A stretch of DNA of 64,000 nucleotides from Sphingorhabdus sp. EL138 (GCF_900258045.1 NZ_OGVD01000003.1:372001-436000), one strand, 5' to 3'. Shown: positions 45,354 through 55,222, numbered from the stretch's first letter. The notes: a model not told the origin generated them from the sequence alone. Translations and numbers: made by a program.

Positions 45354-46358
45354 ATGACTCAATCCAAACTCTCCGCGTTGATGCAACGCGGCACCGATCT
45401 GCTTGGCAGCGAGACTGCAATTATGTGCGGAGCTATGAGCTGGGTGTCCGAGCGCAATCTGGTCAGCGCCATTTCCAATGCTGGCGGCTTTGGCGTCATT
45501 GCCTGCGGCGCGATGACCCCGGAATTGCTCGATACGGAAATTGCCGAAACCCGGAAGCGGACGAGCAAACCCTTTGGCGTCAATCTGATCACCATGCATC
45601 CTGACCTTATGAAGCTGATAGAAGTCTGCGGCAATCATGACGTCAGCCATGTCGTGCTGGCCGGTGGTCTTCCGCCCAAGGGTAGTCTTGAAGCGATCAA
45701 GGAAATCGGCGCGAAGGTCATCTGTTTCGCCCCCGCGATGGCGTTGGCAAAGAAATTCATCCGCTCCGGCGTTGACGCCATTGTTATCGAAGGCATGGAA
45801 GCGGGCGGCCACATTGGACCGGTTGCCACTTCGGTTCTGGCACAGGAAATTCTACCCCAAATTGCTGATCAGGTCCCTGTTTTTGTGGCTGGCGGCATCG
45901 GCACAGGCGACATGATTGGCGCCTATCTTGAAATGGGCGCTAGCGGTGTTCAGCTGGGCACCCGTTTCGTCTGTGCACATGAATCCATCGCCCATCCCGA
46001 TTTCAAAAAAGCCTTCATGCGCGGCAATGCCCGCGATGCTGTGACCAGCGTTCAGGTCGACCCGCGCCTGCCGGTCATTCCTGTGCGCGCTCTCAAAAAC
46101 AAAGGCACCGAAGAATTCACCCGCAAACAGATTGAAGTCGCCAAGTTGCTCGATGCTGGCGAAATTGAAATGGGCGAGGCACAATTGCAGATCGAACATT
46201 TCTGGGCCGGAGCGCTACGCAAAGCGGTGATCGACGGCGATGTCGAAAATGGCAGCGTCATGGCAGGGCAGTCGGTCGGCATGGTCAAGGCCGAGGAAAG
46301 TGTGGTGGATATAATAAAGACGCTGACGAAAGAAGCGGAGGCAGCGCTGGCGCGCTAG
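45354..46358 (+). CDS. Nitronate monooxygenase/FabK-like FMN protein
   Basis: This 334-residue TIM-barrel flavoprotein starts 3 bases after lysC, so the two are probably co-transcribed. Motifs are IMCGAMSWVSERNLVSAISNAGGFGVIACG, FGVNLI, the catalytic-type His in EGMEAGGHIG, FVAGGIGTGDMIGAYLEMGASGVQLGTRF and HESIAHPDFK. Relatives include class I nitronate monooxygenases, which detoxify alkyl nitronates, and FabK enoyl reductases; this subgroup is annotated mostly as nitronate monooxygenase. The cellular substrate is uncertain. Confidence 0.88.
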   Translation: MTQSKLSALMQRGTDLLGSETAIMCGAMSWVSERNLVSAISNAGGFGVIACGAMTPELLDTEIAETRKRTSKPFGVNLITMHPDLMKLIEVCGNHDVSHVVLAGGLPPKGSLEAIKEIGAKVICFAPAMALAKKFIRSGVDAIVIEGMEAGGHIGPVATSVLAQEILPQIADQVPVFVAGGIGTGDMIGAYLEMGASGVQLGTRFVCAHESIAHPDFKKAFMRGNARDAVTSVQVDPRLPVIPVRALKNKGTEEFTRKQIEVAKLLDAGEIEMGEAQLQIEHFWAGALRKAVIDGDVENGSVMAGQSVGMVKAEESVVDIIKTLTKEAEAALAR

Positions 46359-46411
46359 AGCACAAATCTATCCGTCTTGCCTAAATAACACAGCTTCGGC
46401 ATAGTTGCCGA

Positions 46412-46948
46412 ATGACCGAAGCTGTTACCTCTCCTGACCCGCTTGCAGAAATGGAGCAGGATAAGGCCCGCGCCTATAACCAAGGGCTGACACCGCTGCA
46501 TCCACCGCAAAAGTCTCTGATCCGCCTGAATATTGTTGTTCTTGCCGCCATATTGATTGTGGCCGCAATCGTCGTCGAATTTGCGATCCGTAACGAACTG
46601 CCAGGCATTGGCGGCATGATCATCGGACCGGTGACGACCATCATGCTGTTTCTGGTTATCCTGCTGCCCGGCCGCATCTATCGCCGCTGGGGCTATAACA
46701 TGGGTGACGAACAGCTGCGGGTTTTGCGCGGCTTCATGTGGCGGACAGATACGATCGTGCCGTTTAACCGCATCCAGCATATCGACGTGGCTCAAGGCCC
46801 TTTCCAGCGGGCATTTGGGCTGTCGACCCTGATCGTGCACACGGCAGGCACGTATAACAGCATTGTTACCCTGCCAGGCCTGAGCACCCCTGATGCGGAG
46901 GTTATGCGCGACACGATAAAGGGCCATATTCGCCAAGACATGATATGA
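46412..46948 (+). CDS. PH-domain membrane protein, YdbS-like
   Basis: The 178-residue product has two membrane helices (about residues 36-56 and 65-85), then a bacterial PH domain (bPH2) with YNMGDEQLRVLRGFMWRTDTIVPFNRIQHIDVAQGPFQRAFGLSTLIVHTAG. It overlaps the next gene by 4 bases (ATGA). Such pairs (YdbS/YdbT in Bacillus) form membrane complexes of unclear role, in some species giving resistance to antimicrobial peptides. Confidence 0.85.
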   Translation: MTEAVTSPDPLAEMEQDKARAYNQGLTPLHPPQKSLIRLNIVVLAAILIVAAIVVEFAIRNELPGIGGMIIGPVTTIMLFLVILLPGRIYRRWGYNMGDEQLRVLRGFMWRTDTIVPFNRIQHIDVAQGPFQRAFGLSTLIVHTAGTYNSIVTLPGLSTPDAEVMRDTIKGHIRQDMI

Positions 46949-48462
46949 ATGACACGCCCCTGACCACAGCAACCGAAGAGTCGGTTGCAAACGACAGCGC
47001 GTCCTTCCGCCGCCTGCACCCGCTCAGCATCATATTGAAATCCGTCGCTGCTATCGGGCAAAATCTGATCGCTATGGGTGTGCTCTATTTCAGCGTTTTT
47101 GATCAGAATATCGTCTATGCCGGTCTGGCGGCCCTAGCCCTATTGGCCTTTATAATCGGGATAAATGCGCTGATCTGGTCGCGCTTCACCTATCATGTCG
47201 GGCCTAAGGAAATCCGGATCAAAAGCGGCCTGCTCAGCCGCAATAATCGCTCCATCCCGTTTGACCGTATTCAGGATGTGAGTCTGGAGCAAAAGCTTGT
47301 CAGCCGGATATTGGGATTGGCAACAGTGAAGCTGGAGACTGGCGCCGGTGGTAGTGAGGATGGCAAGCTTGATGCTCTGGCACTCGCGGATGCCGAAACG
47401 CTGCGAGATACAGTGCGAGACTATAAATCGGGCGTTGCAAAAAACACGGCAGAGCAAATCCAAGCTGACATCCCGGAAACAGCAGAGAGAGCGCCGGTAT
47501 TTGCCATGGACAACCGGAGAATATTTATCGCCGGGCTTTTCAATTTTTCCTTTGTGCTGCTTGCGATTTTGGCGGCTATCGCCCAGAATCTCGATTTCCT
47601 TTTGCCAGATGAATTTTTCAATCCCAGATACTGGTTGGAACAATTGTCTGAGCAGGATGTGGTCAATGGTCTCAGCTTTTCGGCACAGGTTGCAGGAGCC
47701 ATTGGCGCGCTTGTTTCCCTGATCGCGGTTGGCTCGGGCAGCGGCATCATCCGTACGTTCATCCGTGAATATGGCTTCCGTCTGGATCGTGTGGATCGAG
47801 GTCAACCTGGTTTCCGGCGTCGGCGCGGCCTGTTCACACTTACTGACATGGTCATGCCGATCCACCGGGTGCAGACGGCCATTCTCAGAACCGGTCCGGT
47901 CCGTCAGCGCTTTGGCTGGTATCACCTGAAGTTTCAATCGCTTGCAAGTGATGGAAGCGGCGAAAGCGACCATAGCGCTGCCCCCTGCGCGCAGATGGAC
48001 GAAGTCGACGCGATATTGGCTGAAACCAAGATCGCCAATGTGTCGTCCGACCTTATTTTCCAACGTGTCGATCCGGCATTATGGTGGCGCGATGCGCTTA
48101 TTCTGGCAGTAATATTGGCGACCGTGAGCGTCGGCCTTGGTGTCACAATCCATCCCGGCTTTTATGCACTGATACTGTTGGCTATTCCGGTCATCGCTGT
48201 GATGTTTCTGAACTGGCGGCATCATCAATATGCCCTGACACCGGCCCAGCTGTTCGTCCGCGCCAGCTGGTGGCGGCGGAAATTGACGATAGTGCCCATC
48301 CGCAAGGTCCAGACAGTTGACATAAGTCAGTCTCCTCTGGATCATCCGCTTGACCTTGCCACCATTACAGTCGGGATTGCGGGCGGATCACCCATGGCGC
48401 CGCTCAGGATCAATGATATTCCCATCACATCAGCAATGGCGTTGCGCACAAAGCTGATTTGA
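46945..48462 (+). CDS. PH-domain membrane protein, YdbT-like
   Basis: The 505-residue product has three bPH2 modules, each led by membrane helices. The first is at about residues 35-160 (FTYHVGPKEIRIKSGLLSRNNRSIPFDRIQDVSLEQKL). The second is at about 235-330 (GFRLDRVDRGQPGFRRRRGLF, MVMPIHRVQTAILRTG). The third is at about 385-500 (YALTPAQLFVRASWWRRKLTIVPIRKVQTVDISQSPLD). It is translationally coupled to the YdbS-like gene, and the two proteins probably form one complex in the inner membrane. The biochemical role is unknown. Confidence 0.85.
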   Translation: MNDTPLTTATEESVANDSASFRRLHPLSIILKSVAAIGQNLIAMGVLYFSVFDQNIVYAGLAALALLAFIIGINALIWSRFTYHVGPKEIRIKSGLLSRNNRSIPFDRIQDVSLEQKLVSRILGLATVKLETGAGGSEDGKLDALALADAETLRDTVRDYKSGVAKNTAEQIQADIPETAERAPVFAMDNRRIFIAGLFNFSFVLLAILAAIAQNLDFLLPDEFFNPRYWLEQLSEQDVVNGLSFSAQVAGAIGALVSLIAVGSGSGIIRTFIREYGFRLDRVDRGQPGFRRRRGLFTLTDMVMPIHRVQTAILRTGPVRQRFGWYHLKFQSLASDGSGESDHSAAPCAQMDEVDAILAETKIANVSSDLIFQRVDPALWWRDALILAVILATVSVGLGVTIHPGFYALILLAIPVIAVMFLNWRHHQYALTPAQLFVRASWWRRKLTIVPIRKVQTVDISQSPLDHPLDLATITVGIAGGSPMAPLRINDIPITSAMALRTKLI

Positions 48463-48545
48463 CATGGATCTGAAATGATGGCGCTTGACAGGGGCTGCTG
48501 AATATCCTCGATAGTTGCAAGAGATATTTCTTGCAGGAGAACAGC

Positions 48546-50315
48546 ATGCGCCGGGCACATTTCATCACATTGGTTTCTCTCACCGCGCTGGCCATCAGCA
48601 CACCGGTTCGCGCACAAGAGCATGGTCAAAGCAAATCGTCAGAACTGCATCAGATTATCGACGATTACTGGACCTACAATCTTGGACAATATCCCGAATT
48701 TGCTTCCTCCCTGGGCGTTGCAGATTCCGATGGCCGCGTTACCGATCAAAGCTTGGAAGCTGAAGACAAGCGGGTTGAGAAAGCCAAGGCTTGGCTGGCA
48801 CGGCTCGAAAAAATCGATCAAAACAGCCTGTCCGAAGATGATAAAACCAACTTCGGTATCCTCAGGCGTAGCCTGGCCGAACAGGTTGAAGCGAGCACCT
48901 ATGGCCAACGTACCATCAATTTCACCAATCGCAGCGGCTGGCATCAAAGCTTTGCCAGCATGCAGAACAACCTGCCATTTCGCACCGCGGCGGATTATCG
49001 AACTTATGTAAGCCGCCTGCAAAAATACGGGATTGTCCACAGGCAATCGATATCTGTTGCCAATCAGGCGCTGCAAGGCGGCTATGTCCAGCCATGTGTC
49101 TCGATGGTCGGCTATGAGACCAGCATTTCCGGGCTCATCAAGGAAGATCCGAAAGAATCACGCTTTTTTGAGCCGTTCAAGCGGACCAAACCCGATGGAA
49201 TTGATCAAGCGACGTTCGACCAGATCGCAGCTGATGCCTCGAACACAATTACCGCCGTCATAAATCCTGCGCTGACCGAGCATTTGAACTGGTACAATAG
49301 CCAATATGCTCCCAATTGCGCAAAGGCGCCCGGCGTATCTGCCCAGCCTGGCGGAGACAAATATTATGATTTTCGCATTCGCCAGATGACGACCACGAAC
49401 AAGTCGGCCGACGAGATTCACAATATCGGCCTGTCCGAAGTCGCCCGCATCCGGACCGAAATGGTGGAGGTTGCCAAACAGGCCGGTTTTGAGACACGCG
49501 AAGCCTTTATTCAGGACCTGCGGACCAACCCCAAATATTATGCCAAGACGCCCGAAGAGCTGATGGAAAAAGTGGCGCGGGTGACGAAACTCATCGATGG
49601 CAAAATGCCGTCAATTATCGGCAAGCTTGCACGTTTGCCCTACGGCATCAAAGAGATACCGGCGGAAACGGCCGAAGGCACCACCACGGCTTACTATAAT
49701 CCGGGATCACCCGATGTCGGCATTGCCGGTTTCTACTATGTCAACACGTCCAAGCTGGACCAGCGGCCATTCTGGGAAATCCCTGCGCTCAGCGTTCATG
49801 AAGCGGTGCCTGGCCATCATATGCAGATTGCCTTGCAGCAGGAACTCGACATGCCCGATTTCCGCAAGTATGGCGCATTTTTCACTGCATTTGTTGAAGG
49901 CTGGGGCCTCTATTCCGAGCGCCTAGGTATAGAAATGGGCCTTTATGATACACCAGCCAAAGATATGGGCCGGCTATCCTACGAAATGTGGCGCGCCACG
50001 CGGTTAGTGGTCGATACCGGTATACACTCAAAGGGTTGGAGCAAGCAGCGGGCGATTGATTTCATGACCGACAACACTGCGCTGAGCACCGCCAATATCG
50101 AGGCAGAAGTGAACCGCTATATCAGCTGGCCCGGACAGGCGCTGGCCTATAAAATGGGCGAACTCAAAATTCGTGAGCTGCGGACCAAAGCGACTGAAAC
50201 TTTAGGCGCAAGATTTGATCTGCGTGAATTTCATGATGTTGTCCTCGGCCAGGGCGCTGTCCCGCTCGATATGCTGGAGGCCCAGGTAAATCGCTGGATC
50301 GAAGGGAAGAAATAG
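48546..50315 (+). CDS. DUF885-family secreted metallopeptidase-like protein
   Basis: The ATG at 48546 follows CAGGAG. The 589-residue product has a signal peptide ending VRAQ (about 23), followed by a full-length DUF885 domain. The zinc-binding motif SVHEAVPGHHMQIALQQEL lies near residue 415 and the supporting glutamate region FVEGWGLYSERLGIEMG near 450; also EIPAETAEGTTTAYYNPGS and VNRYISWPGQALAYKMG. Family members are probable periplasmic carboxypeptidase-like enzymes; the substrate is not known. Confidence 0.88.
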   Translation: MRRAHFITLVSLTALAISTPVRAQEHGQSKSSELHQIIDDYWTYNLGQYPEFASSLGVADSDGRVTDQSLEAEDKRVEKAKAWLARLEKIDQNSLSEDDKTNFGILRRSLAEQVEASTYGQRTINFTNRSGWHQSFASMQNNLPFRTAADYRTYVSRLQKYGIVHRQSISVANQALQGGYVQPCVSMVGYETSISGLIKEDPKESRFFEPFKRTKPDGIDQATFDQIAADASNTITAVINPALTEHLNWYNSQYAPNCAKAPGVSAQPGGDKYYDFRIRQMTTTNKSADEIHNIGLSEVARIRTEMVEVAKQAGFETREAFIQDLRTNPKYYAKTPEELMEKVARVTKLIDGKMPSIIGKLARLPYGIKEIPAETAEGTTTAYYNPGSPDVGIAGFYYVNTSKLDQRPFWEIPALSVHEAVPGHHMQIALQQELDMPDFRKYGAFFTAFVEGWGLYSERLGIEMGLYDTPAKDMGRLSYEMWRATRLVVDTGIHSKGWSKQRAIDFMTDNTALSTANIEAEVNRYISWPGQALAYKMGELKIRELRTKATETLGARFDLREFHDVVLGQGAVPLDMLEAQVNRWIEGKK

Positions 50316-50316
50316 G

Positions 50317-50784
50317 ATGAGTATTTTTCACATATCATGGGCGATCGCTAGCCTTGCAATCGCTACGCCTTCTCTTGCACAGACCACTCCTGATACCATA
50401 GCCAATACTGTATTGGCAGACCTCAAGGCCGGTGATGCAACCAATGTCGTGGAAAACATTTTGGCAAAAGCGCCCTTGATATCAACGGGACCTGCCGAAA
50501 AGACCAATTTGATCAATACCCTCAACACGCTTTTCTCCAGCTATGGACGGGTCGAGGGGTGGGAGCTGGTCGGTTCGCGCCATGCTTCAAGCCGGTATGT
50601 CGAGCATAGCTATATCGTCTTTCAAGAAAAATACGCTATGTCCTTAGAGCTTAAATTCTATCAAGGAAAAGAGGGCTGGAACCTGACCGCATTCAACTTT
50701 AACGACAAACTGGACAAACCAATTGAAGCTCAGTTTATGGAAGACTTGGAAAAGTCCCTAGAAAGCCTAGCCGCTAAAAACTAA
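50317..50784 (+). CDS. Small secreted hypothetical protein
   Basis: The ATG lies 1 base after the DUF885 stop, so it is co-translated with that gene. The 155-residue product has a signal peptide ending SLAQ (about 22) and a mature alpha/beta domain (EGWELVGSRHASSRYVEHSYIVFQEKYAMSLELKFYQGKEGWNLTAFNFND) of the size and pattern of an NTF2-like or DUF3887-type module. The fold guess is weak. It is convergent with the next gene. Confidence 0.7.
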   Translation: MSIFHISWAIASLAIATPSLAQTTPDTIANTVLADLKAGDATNVVENILAKAPLISTGPAEKTNLINTLNTLFSSYGRVEGWELVGSRHASSRYVEHSYIVFQEKYAMSLELKFYQGKEGWNLTAFNFNDKLDKPIEAQFMEDLEKSLESLAAKN

Positions 50785-50792
50785 CAAACAGC

Positions 50793-51449
50793 CTATTGGC
50801 CTTCGTCATCCACAGGAACAGGCGGCGGCGTTTCATCGGCACCGGGTGGTACAGCCAGATCGTTATCCGCTCGAGTACCGGCTTCCTGCTTTTCCAGAGC
50901 CGCGGCGTCCTGTGCTTCAAGCCGCGCGCGCGCTTCGGCGGCTCCGGCTTCACGTGCTTCACGTTGTGCTTCAATCTCGCGCAACCGCTCCTCGACCGCT
51001 TCGGCTTCGCTATCAATCCGGGCCAGCCGCTTCTGACGCTCCTCTTCGATCAACCGACCCCAATTGACGGTGTCATCCTGCCCTTTTTCGGCATAGGCCT
51101 GACGCAGCAACCGCTGCGTACAACCGGTGAAACCACCAGCTCCGGTAGGCGAACAGCTTTGCGTGCCGTCTTTGCCGACATATTCATAGGCCCGTACACG
51201 CTGTGACCAGGCTTCGTTTTTGGCATCATTGGGATTGTCGCGAAGTGTTTCGGGAATCCGGTAACGTTCCGATTCATCCTTGCGAGCGCAAACAACTATT
51301 TCGCCGTCGGTGCTTTGCGGGCAAGGGTCATCACCATAGATGACCAGTTGATTGACCCGATCGCCGCCAGCATCCTGCGCCATGGCGGGTGGTGCCAACA
51401 TCACACCTGCAAACAGCAGGGGTGCCGAAAATGAAGCTATTTTTGTCAT
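50793..51449 (-). CDS. Secreted coiled-coil hypothetical protein
   Basis: The ATG at 51449 has AAAGGA 6 bases upstream and is preferred over 51494. The 218-residue product has a signal peptide ending AMAQ (about 25). The mature N-terminal domain has paired Cys motifs (DDPCPQSTDGEIVVCARKDESERYRIPE, SCSPTGAGGFTGCTQRLLRQAY). A charged coiled coil follows at about 145-200 (RQKRLARIDSEAEAVEERLREIEAQREARE), then an acidic Pro-rich tail. The CPQSTDGEIVVCAR pattern recurs in many sphingomonad secreted proteins of unknown function. It lies last in the coq7 series. Confidence 0.75.
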   Translation of the reverse strand: MTKIASFSAPLLFAGVMLAPPAMAQDAGGDRVNQLVIYGDDPCPQSTDGEIVVCARKDESERYRIPETLRDNPNDAKNEAWSQRVRAYEYVGKDGTQSCSPTGAGGFTGCTQRLLRQAYAEKGQDDTVNWGRLIEEERQKRLARIDSEAEAVEERLREIEAQREAREAGAAEARARLEAQDAAALEKQEAGTRADNDLAVPPGADETPPPVPVDDEGQ

Positions 51450-51502
51450 ATTCATCCTTTGCCAGCGACTGAATGAACCCGTGCTGAAGGGCAATAATCC
51501 AG

Positions 51503-52039
51503 TCAGAACCGTTTTGAAAGCCCGATCGCGACCTTACACCCCAACCGAATGGCAGCGCTTAGTACGGGATAGCCAGGGGTATCTTCCGCGCCCGCCTCAA
51601 TCGCTGTCTGCTTATGCTCCAGTTCCTCTTCGCGAAACTCCGCAATCTTACTGAGCAATTCCGGATCGTTTTCCGATTCCAGCTGCTCCATCTGTTCCTG
51701 GTAATGCAGGTCAATTTCCGTCTCAACTGCGGCGGTACAAGCCATAGCGGCGCGCGGTCCCATGATAGCAGTACCTGCACCAAGCGCATAACCCGCCACT
51801 TTCCAGAAGGGTTGCAGCACGGTTGGCCGGACGTTGCGTTCAACAATCATTTGGTCAAATGCATCCAGATGCCGCTGTTCCTGCTCTGCCATATGGTGGA
51901 TTGCACTGCTGTCCGGCGCGTCATCTCCCATTACGGCAAGCTGGCCCTTGTAAATTTGCGCCGCGCCATATTCACCGGCCTGATTTACCCGGATCATCGA
52001 GGCGATATCCGGTTTTGCTTTTCCCAATGTCTCAGCCAT
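51503..52039 (-). CDS. coq7: COQ7-family demethoxyubiquinone hydroxylase
   Basis: This 178-residue diiron protein hydroxylates demethoxyubiquinone, the penultimate step in ubiquinone synthesis. The six iron ligands of the ferritin-like fold are visible: Glu in NQAGEYGAAQIYKGQL, Glu and His in HHMAEQEQRHLDAF, Glu in AAVETEIDLHY, and Glu and His in REEELEHKQTAIEAGA. It works in the same pathway as UbiG, encoded about 8 kb away. It starts 11 bases after dsbB. Confidence 0.94.
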   Translation of the reverse strand: MAETLGKAKPDIASMIRVNQAGEYGAAQIYKGQLAVMGDDAPDSSAIHHMAEQEQRHLDAFDQMIVERNVRPTVLQPFWKVAGYALGAGTAIMGPRAAMACTAAVETEIDLHYQEQMEQLESENDPELLSKIAEFREEELEHKQTAIEAGAEDTPGYPVLSAAIRLGCKVAIGLSKRF

Positions 52040-52050
52040 TGCGTGTCCTT

Positions 52051-52530
52051 TCAGGCCCCGTCTTTCCGGCCCATTGCCATCAACACCAAGATGAGCATCG
52101 CGCCGCCAACAGACAAGAGGAAATTATATCCGGCCAGAGAAATTCCAAACAGGGACCATGGCGCAACATCACAGCGCACCAACGGCGCGTTCATGATCGA
52201 ATCGAGCATATCACCGCCAGCTGGGACGCTGGTTGCGCAGGACGTGATCCCTTCCCACCAGCCATATTCAACTCCGGCGTGGAAACCACCAATCAAGCCG
52301 CTGGTCAAAATACCCACAGCGGCCAAAAGCAGGAGCAACAAGGAAGCCGTCTGCTTGCGCAAAAGCAGTGCACCCATTGCAAAAATTATTGCCGCGAGAT
52401 GCGGCCAACGCTGCCACATACACATTTCGCAAGGATAAAGGCCAAAGCCATACTCGCTGATCAAAGCCCCACCGAGCAAAGATGACGGGATGATCAAAGA
52501 CAGCCATAAGGCTGCACGGGAAAGGGCCAT
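52051..52530 (-). CDS. dsbB: Disulfide bond formation protein DsbB
   Basis: This 159-residue four-helix membrane protein reoxidises periplasmic DsbA and passes electrons to ubiquinone. The first redox pair is C34-E-M-C37 after helix 1, within GLYPCEMCMWQRWPHLAAI, the quinone-site motif. The second periplasmic pair is C98 and C120. Its position next to coq7 fits the quinone link but may simply reflect a conserved gene order. Confidence 0.92.
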   Translation of the reverse strand: MALSRAALWLSLIIPSSLLGGALISEYGFGLYPCEMCMWQRWPHLAAIIFAMGALLLRKQTASLLLLLLAAVGILTSGLIGGFHAGVEYGWWEGITSCATSVPAGGDMLDSIMNAPLVRCDVAPWSLFGISLAGYNFLLSVGGAMLILVLMAMGRKDGA

Positions 52531-52540
52531 ATCCGGCTTC

Positions 52541-53905
52541 CTAGTTTTTAGCAGTTACCGGTTTCGCAGGCTTTTTTGCCGCAGCTTTGTTCATAGCTAC
52601 TTTCAGACCTTCTGGCCCCAAACGACCAATGGTTTGTAAAGCATAATGCAGCTGAAAATCTTCAATGCCTTCTTTTTCCAGCTCTTCGGCCGTTTGCGTG
52701 AAACGGGGATCATCCTTGGCGTCTTCTTCCAACACGTCATCTTCCAGCTTCACTTCGTTGATAAGATGCCTGCGCAAATCGGACTCACGGAAACGCGGAC
52801 GGGTTTTGTAATCAGGATCCGATAATTGCGGGACCATGATATCCGGTTCAATTCCGCCTTCCTGCACCGATTTACCAGACGGCGTGTAATAGCGCGCCGT
52901 GGTCAGGCGCAGAGCAGAGGTATTGGAGAGCGGCAGCAATGTCTGCACCGATCCCTTACCAAAGCTGCGTTCACCCATGACCAGACCGCGATGATGGTCC
53001 TGCAAGGCGCCGGCAACAATCTCCGAAGCCGAGGCGGAACCCGCATCGATCAGGACGATAACCGGCAAGCCATTGGCCGCATCACCACTTTTTGCAAAAT
53101 AGCGTTCAATGTCGGATTTTCCGCGACCGCGCTGCGACACAATTTCTCCGCGCGACAGGAACACGTCAGATACGTTGACTGCTTCATCAAGCAGGCCGCC
53201 GGGATTGGAACGCATGTCGAGAACATAACCCAATGGTTTTTTTCCAAGCGCCTTGTCGATACCGACAATAGCAGCTTTCACGTCCGCACCAGTGTCGTTT
53301 GAGAAGCTGTTGATACTGATCACACCAACCTTGTCTTTGACTTCCCAAGTGACAGGTTTCAGGTCAATAACCGCACGGTTCATGGAAACGTCAAACGGTT
53401 TGTCCCGGCCGGGGCGTACAATTGTCAATTCGATAGGAGAACCCGGCTTACCGCGCATCTCCTCAACCGCTTCATCAAGCGATCCGCCGTAGATCAGCGC
53501 TCCGTTAATGTGGGTAATATAGTCGCCAGCCTTCACACCGGCTTTATCCGCTGGTGTGTCCTTGAACGGTGCGATCACTTTGACAGCACCATCTTCCATC
53601 GTCACAGAAAGGCCTAGACCGCCATAATTACCGTCTGTCTGCGTCCGCAGATTTTCAAAATCACGCGCATCCAAAAAACTGCTGTGCGGATCAAGGCTGC
53701 CGAGCATGCCGTTGATCGCCCCTTTTATCAGGTCCGCATCGTCCACCTGATCGACATAATCCGTCCGAACCCGGTCAAACACGCTCATAAACTGTTCCAT
53801 CTCGCGATAGGTATTCGCATCGACAGCAGAAATGGCAGACGTGGTTGCGGGCAACAGCGCGACGGTCAGAACCAGAGCGGTTGCTTGCAGAAAGGGCTTT
53901 TTCAT
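52541..53905 (-). CDS. ctpA: S41-family C-terminal processing peptidase
   Basis: This 454-residue periplasmic protease starts at the ATG at 53905, which begins the signal peptide; the frame upstream to 53980 lacks homology. Domains are a cap (FDRVRTDYVDQVDDADLIKGAINGML, LDPHSSFLD), a PDZ domain at about residues 80-170 (GGLGLSVTMEDG, TPADKAGVKAGDYITHING), and the S41 core with catalytic Ser in DAGSASASEIVAGALQD and Lys in GERSFGKGSVQTLLPLS, closing GGIEPDI. It typically processes envelope proteins and peptidoglycan enzymes. It follows an EnvC-like gene. Confidence 0.94.
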   Translation of the reverse strand: MKKPFLQATALVLTVALLPATTSAISAVDANTYREMEQFMSVFDRVRTDYVDQVDDADLIKGAINGMLGSLDPHSSFLDARDFENLRTQTDGNYGGLGLSVTMEDGAVKVIAPFKDTPADKAGVKAGDYITHINGALIYGGSLDEAVEEMRGKPGSPIELTIVRPGRDKPFDVSMNRAVIDLKPVTWEVKDKVGVISINSFSNDTGADVKAAIVGIDKALGKKPLGYVLDMRSNPGGLLDEAVNVSDVFLSRGEIVSQRGRGKSDIERYFAKSGDAANGLPVIVLIDAGSASASEIVAGALQDHHRGLVMGERSFGKGSVQTLLPLSNTSALRLTTARYYTPSGKSVQEGGIEPDIMVPQLSDPDYKTRPRFRESDLRRHLINEVKLEDDVLEEDAKDDPRFTQTAEELEKEGIEDFQLHYALQTIGRLGPEGLKVAMNKAAAKKPAKPVTAKN

Positions 53906-54022
53906 AGTCAAAATCCTGTGAGTCTTGATATGCCATAAATATAGGCCTGAAAATGCGATAATGCCAAGGACCTTAACCAACTATGACGTTAATCATCGAC
54001 GAACGTCATTTTACTGGCCATT

Positions 54023-55219
54023 TCATCCCACAAGAGCGGCAATATCGATCGGACGCCCATTGCGCCGCAGTTCCACGGTCACTTCGGGGTCATTTTGGCC
54101 TGATCGGCCAATTGGAGCTCCTTGAACCACTTCATCACCCACGGTTGCACTGGTCGTCGCCATATTGGTGATCAGGCTGGTCCATTTCTCGTCATGTTCG
54201 ATGATAAGGATATTCCCGTAGTCGCGATAGCGCCCGGCAAAAGCGACCCGCCCCGCCGCGGGTGCGACTATCTGAGCCCCTGGATCTACCGCTATGGTCA
54301 GACCGCGGGAACGATAACCACTATCTGATATTTCACCCAAACCCGTCACGATATCGCCAACAACCGGCAATCGATAGGCGTTTGCAACGTCGGCCGGACG
54401 CGCGCGGTTGCGGACAGGACCATCGCCATTCTGGTTGGGACGCAACAGCGGCCCATCCAGCCGGGACAGCGATTCGCGAACGGCGCCGCTTTCGCGAATT
54501 TGATCCATCAGGTCGAGTATATCCCTTGCTTCTTCGCCCAAGGCCAGAGCGCGATCCTGTTCCAGACCGGCATCATCCGAAAATTGCCGGGCCTCAATCC
54601 GTTCATTGGCTTGCAAACCGGCCAGCTGTTTACGCCGCTGTGCCAGGCGTTGCTGGCTTTCATTCAGCGAAGCTATTGCCCGGGCAGACTGCGCTCGCAA
54701 CTTTTCGCCCTGCTGCACTTCGCGGCGCAAATTGGCGGTACGCTGTTCGATCTCGGGAACCACTGTCGACATGATGGAGCGGATGTAGATGAGTTCATCG
54801 AGTGACCGCGGTTCGACCAAAGCCAGTGCGGTGGGTTTACGGGTCATCATCTGCAGTGCGGCGGTCAGTCGTACCACCGGCCCTTGTTTCTCGGCCAACC
54901 GGGCGCGCTGACGCTGCTGCAAGCGTTCAACAATCGCAATACGGGATCGTGCCGCACGGATATCGGCTTCTGCGGCCTGTATGCGCGCGGCGAGCGCGGC
55001 CGCTTCGATCCCGATCCGGTCTGCTTCATTGGTTGACGCCTCCGCCTGACGGCGCAAAGCATCGCTGCGTTGACGGGCCTTATCCGATTGTTCGCGAGCG
55101 GAAACCAGGGATCGCTGTTGTTCTTCTAGTGACGGTCCGGGGGTTTGAGCAGTCAGAGTCCCTGCAAAAAAAGCACCGATGGCGGCTAGGCCGAGCAGCA
55201 GGAAAAGCCAGCGCGGCAC
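54023..55219 (-). CDS. envC: EnvC-like murein hydrolase activator (degenerate LytM)
   Basis: This 398-residue exported protein has a signal peptide (about 1-24), a long coiled coil (about 30-240, rich in Arg, Gln and Ala) and a C-terminal LytM/M23 domain (about 290-398; YRLPVVGDIVTGLGEISDSGYRSRGLTIAVDPG, APAAGRVAFAGRYRDYGNILIIEHDEKWTSLI). The zinc ligands are gone: the usual HxGxD is SRGLTI, and the usual HxH is EVTVEL. This marks it as an amidase activator of the EnvC type, not an enzyme, acting in daughter-cell separation. It starts 3 bases after rlmH. Confidence 0.9.
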   Translation of the reverse strand: MPRWLFLLLGLAAIGAFFAGTLTAQTPGPSLEEQQRSLVSAREQSDKARQRSDALRRQAEASTNEADRIGIEAAALAARIQAAEADIRAARSRIAIVERLQQRQRARLAEKQGPVVRLTAALQMMTRKPTALALVEPRSLDELIYIRSIMSTVVPEIEQRTANLRREVQQGEKLRAQSARAIASLNESQQRLAQRRKQLAGLQANERIEARQFSDDAGLEQDRALALGEEARDILDLMDQIRESGAVRESLSRLDGPLLRPNQNGDGPVRNRARPADVANAYRLPVVGDIVTGLGEISDSGYRSRGLTIAVDPGAQIVAPAAGRVAFAGRYRDYGNILIIEHDEKWTSLITNMATTSATVGDEVVQGAPIGRSGQNDPEVTVELRRNGRPIDIAALVG

Positions 55220-55222
55220 TCC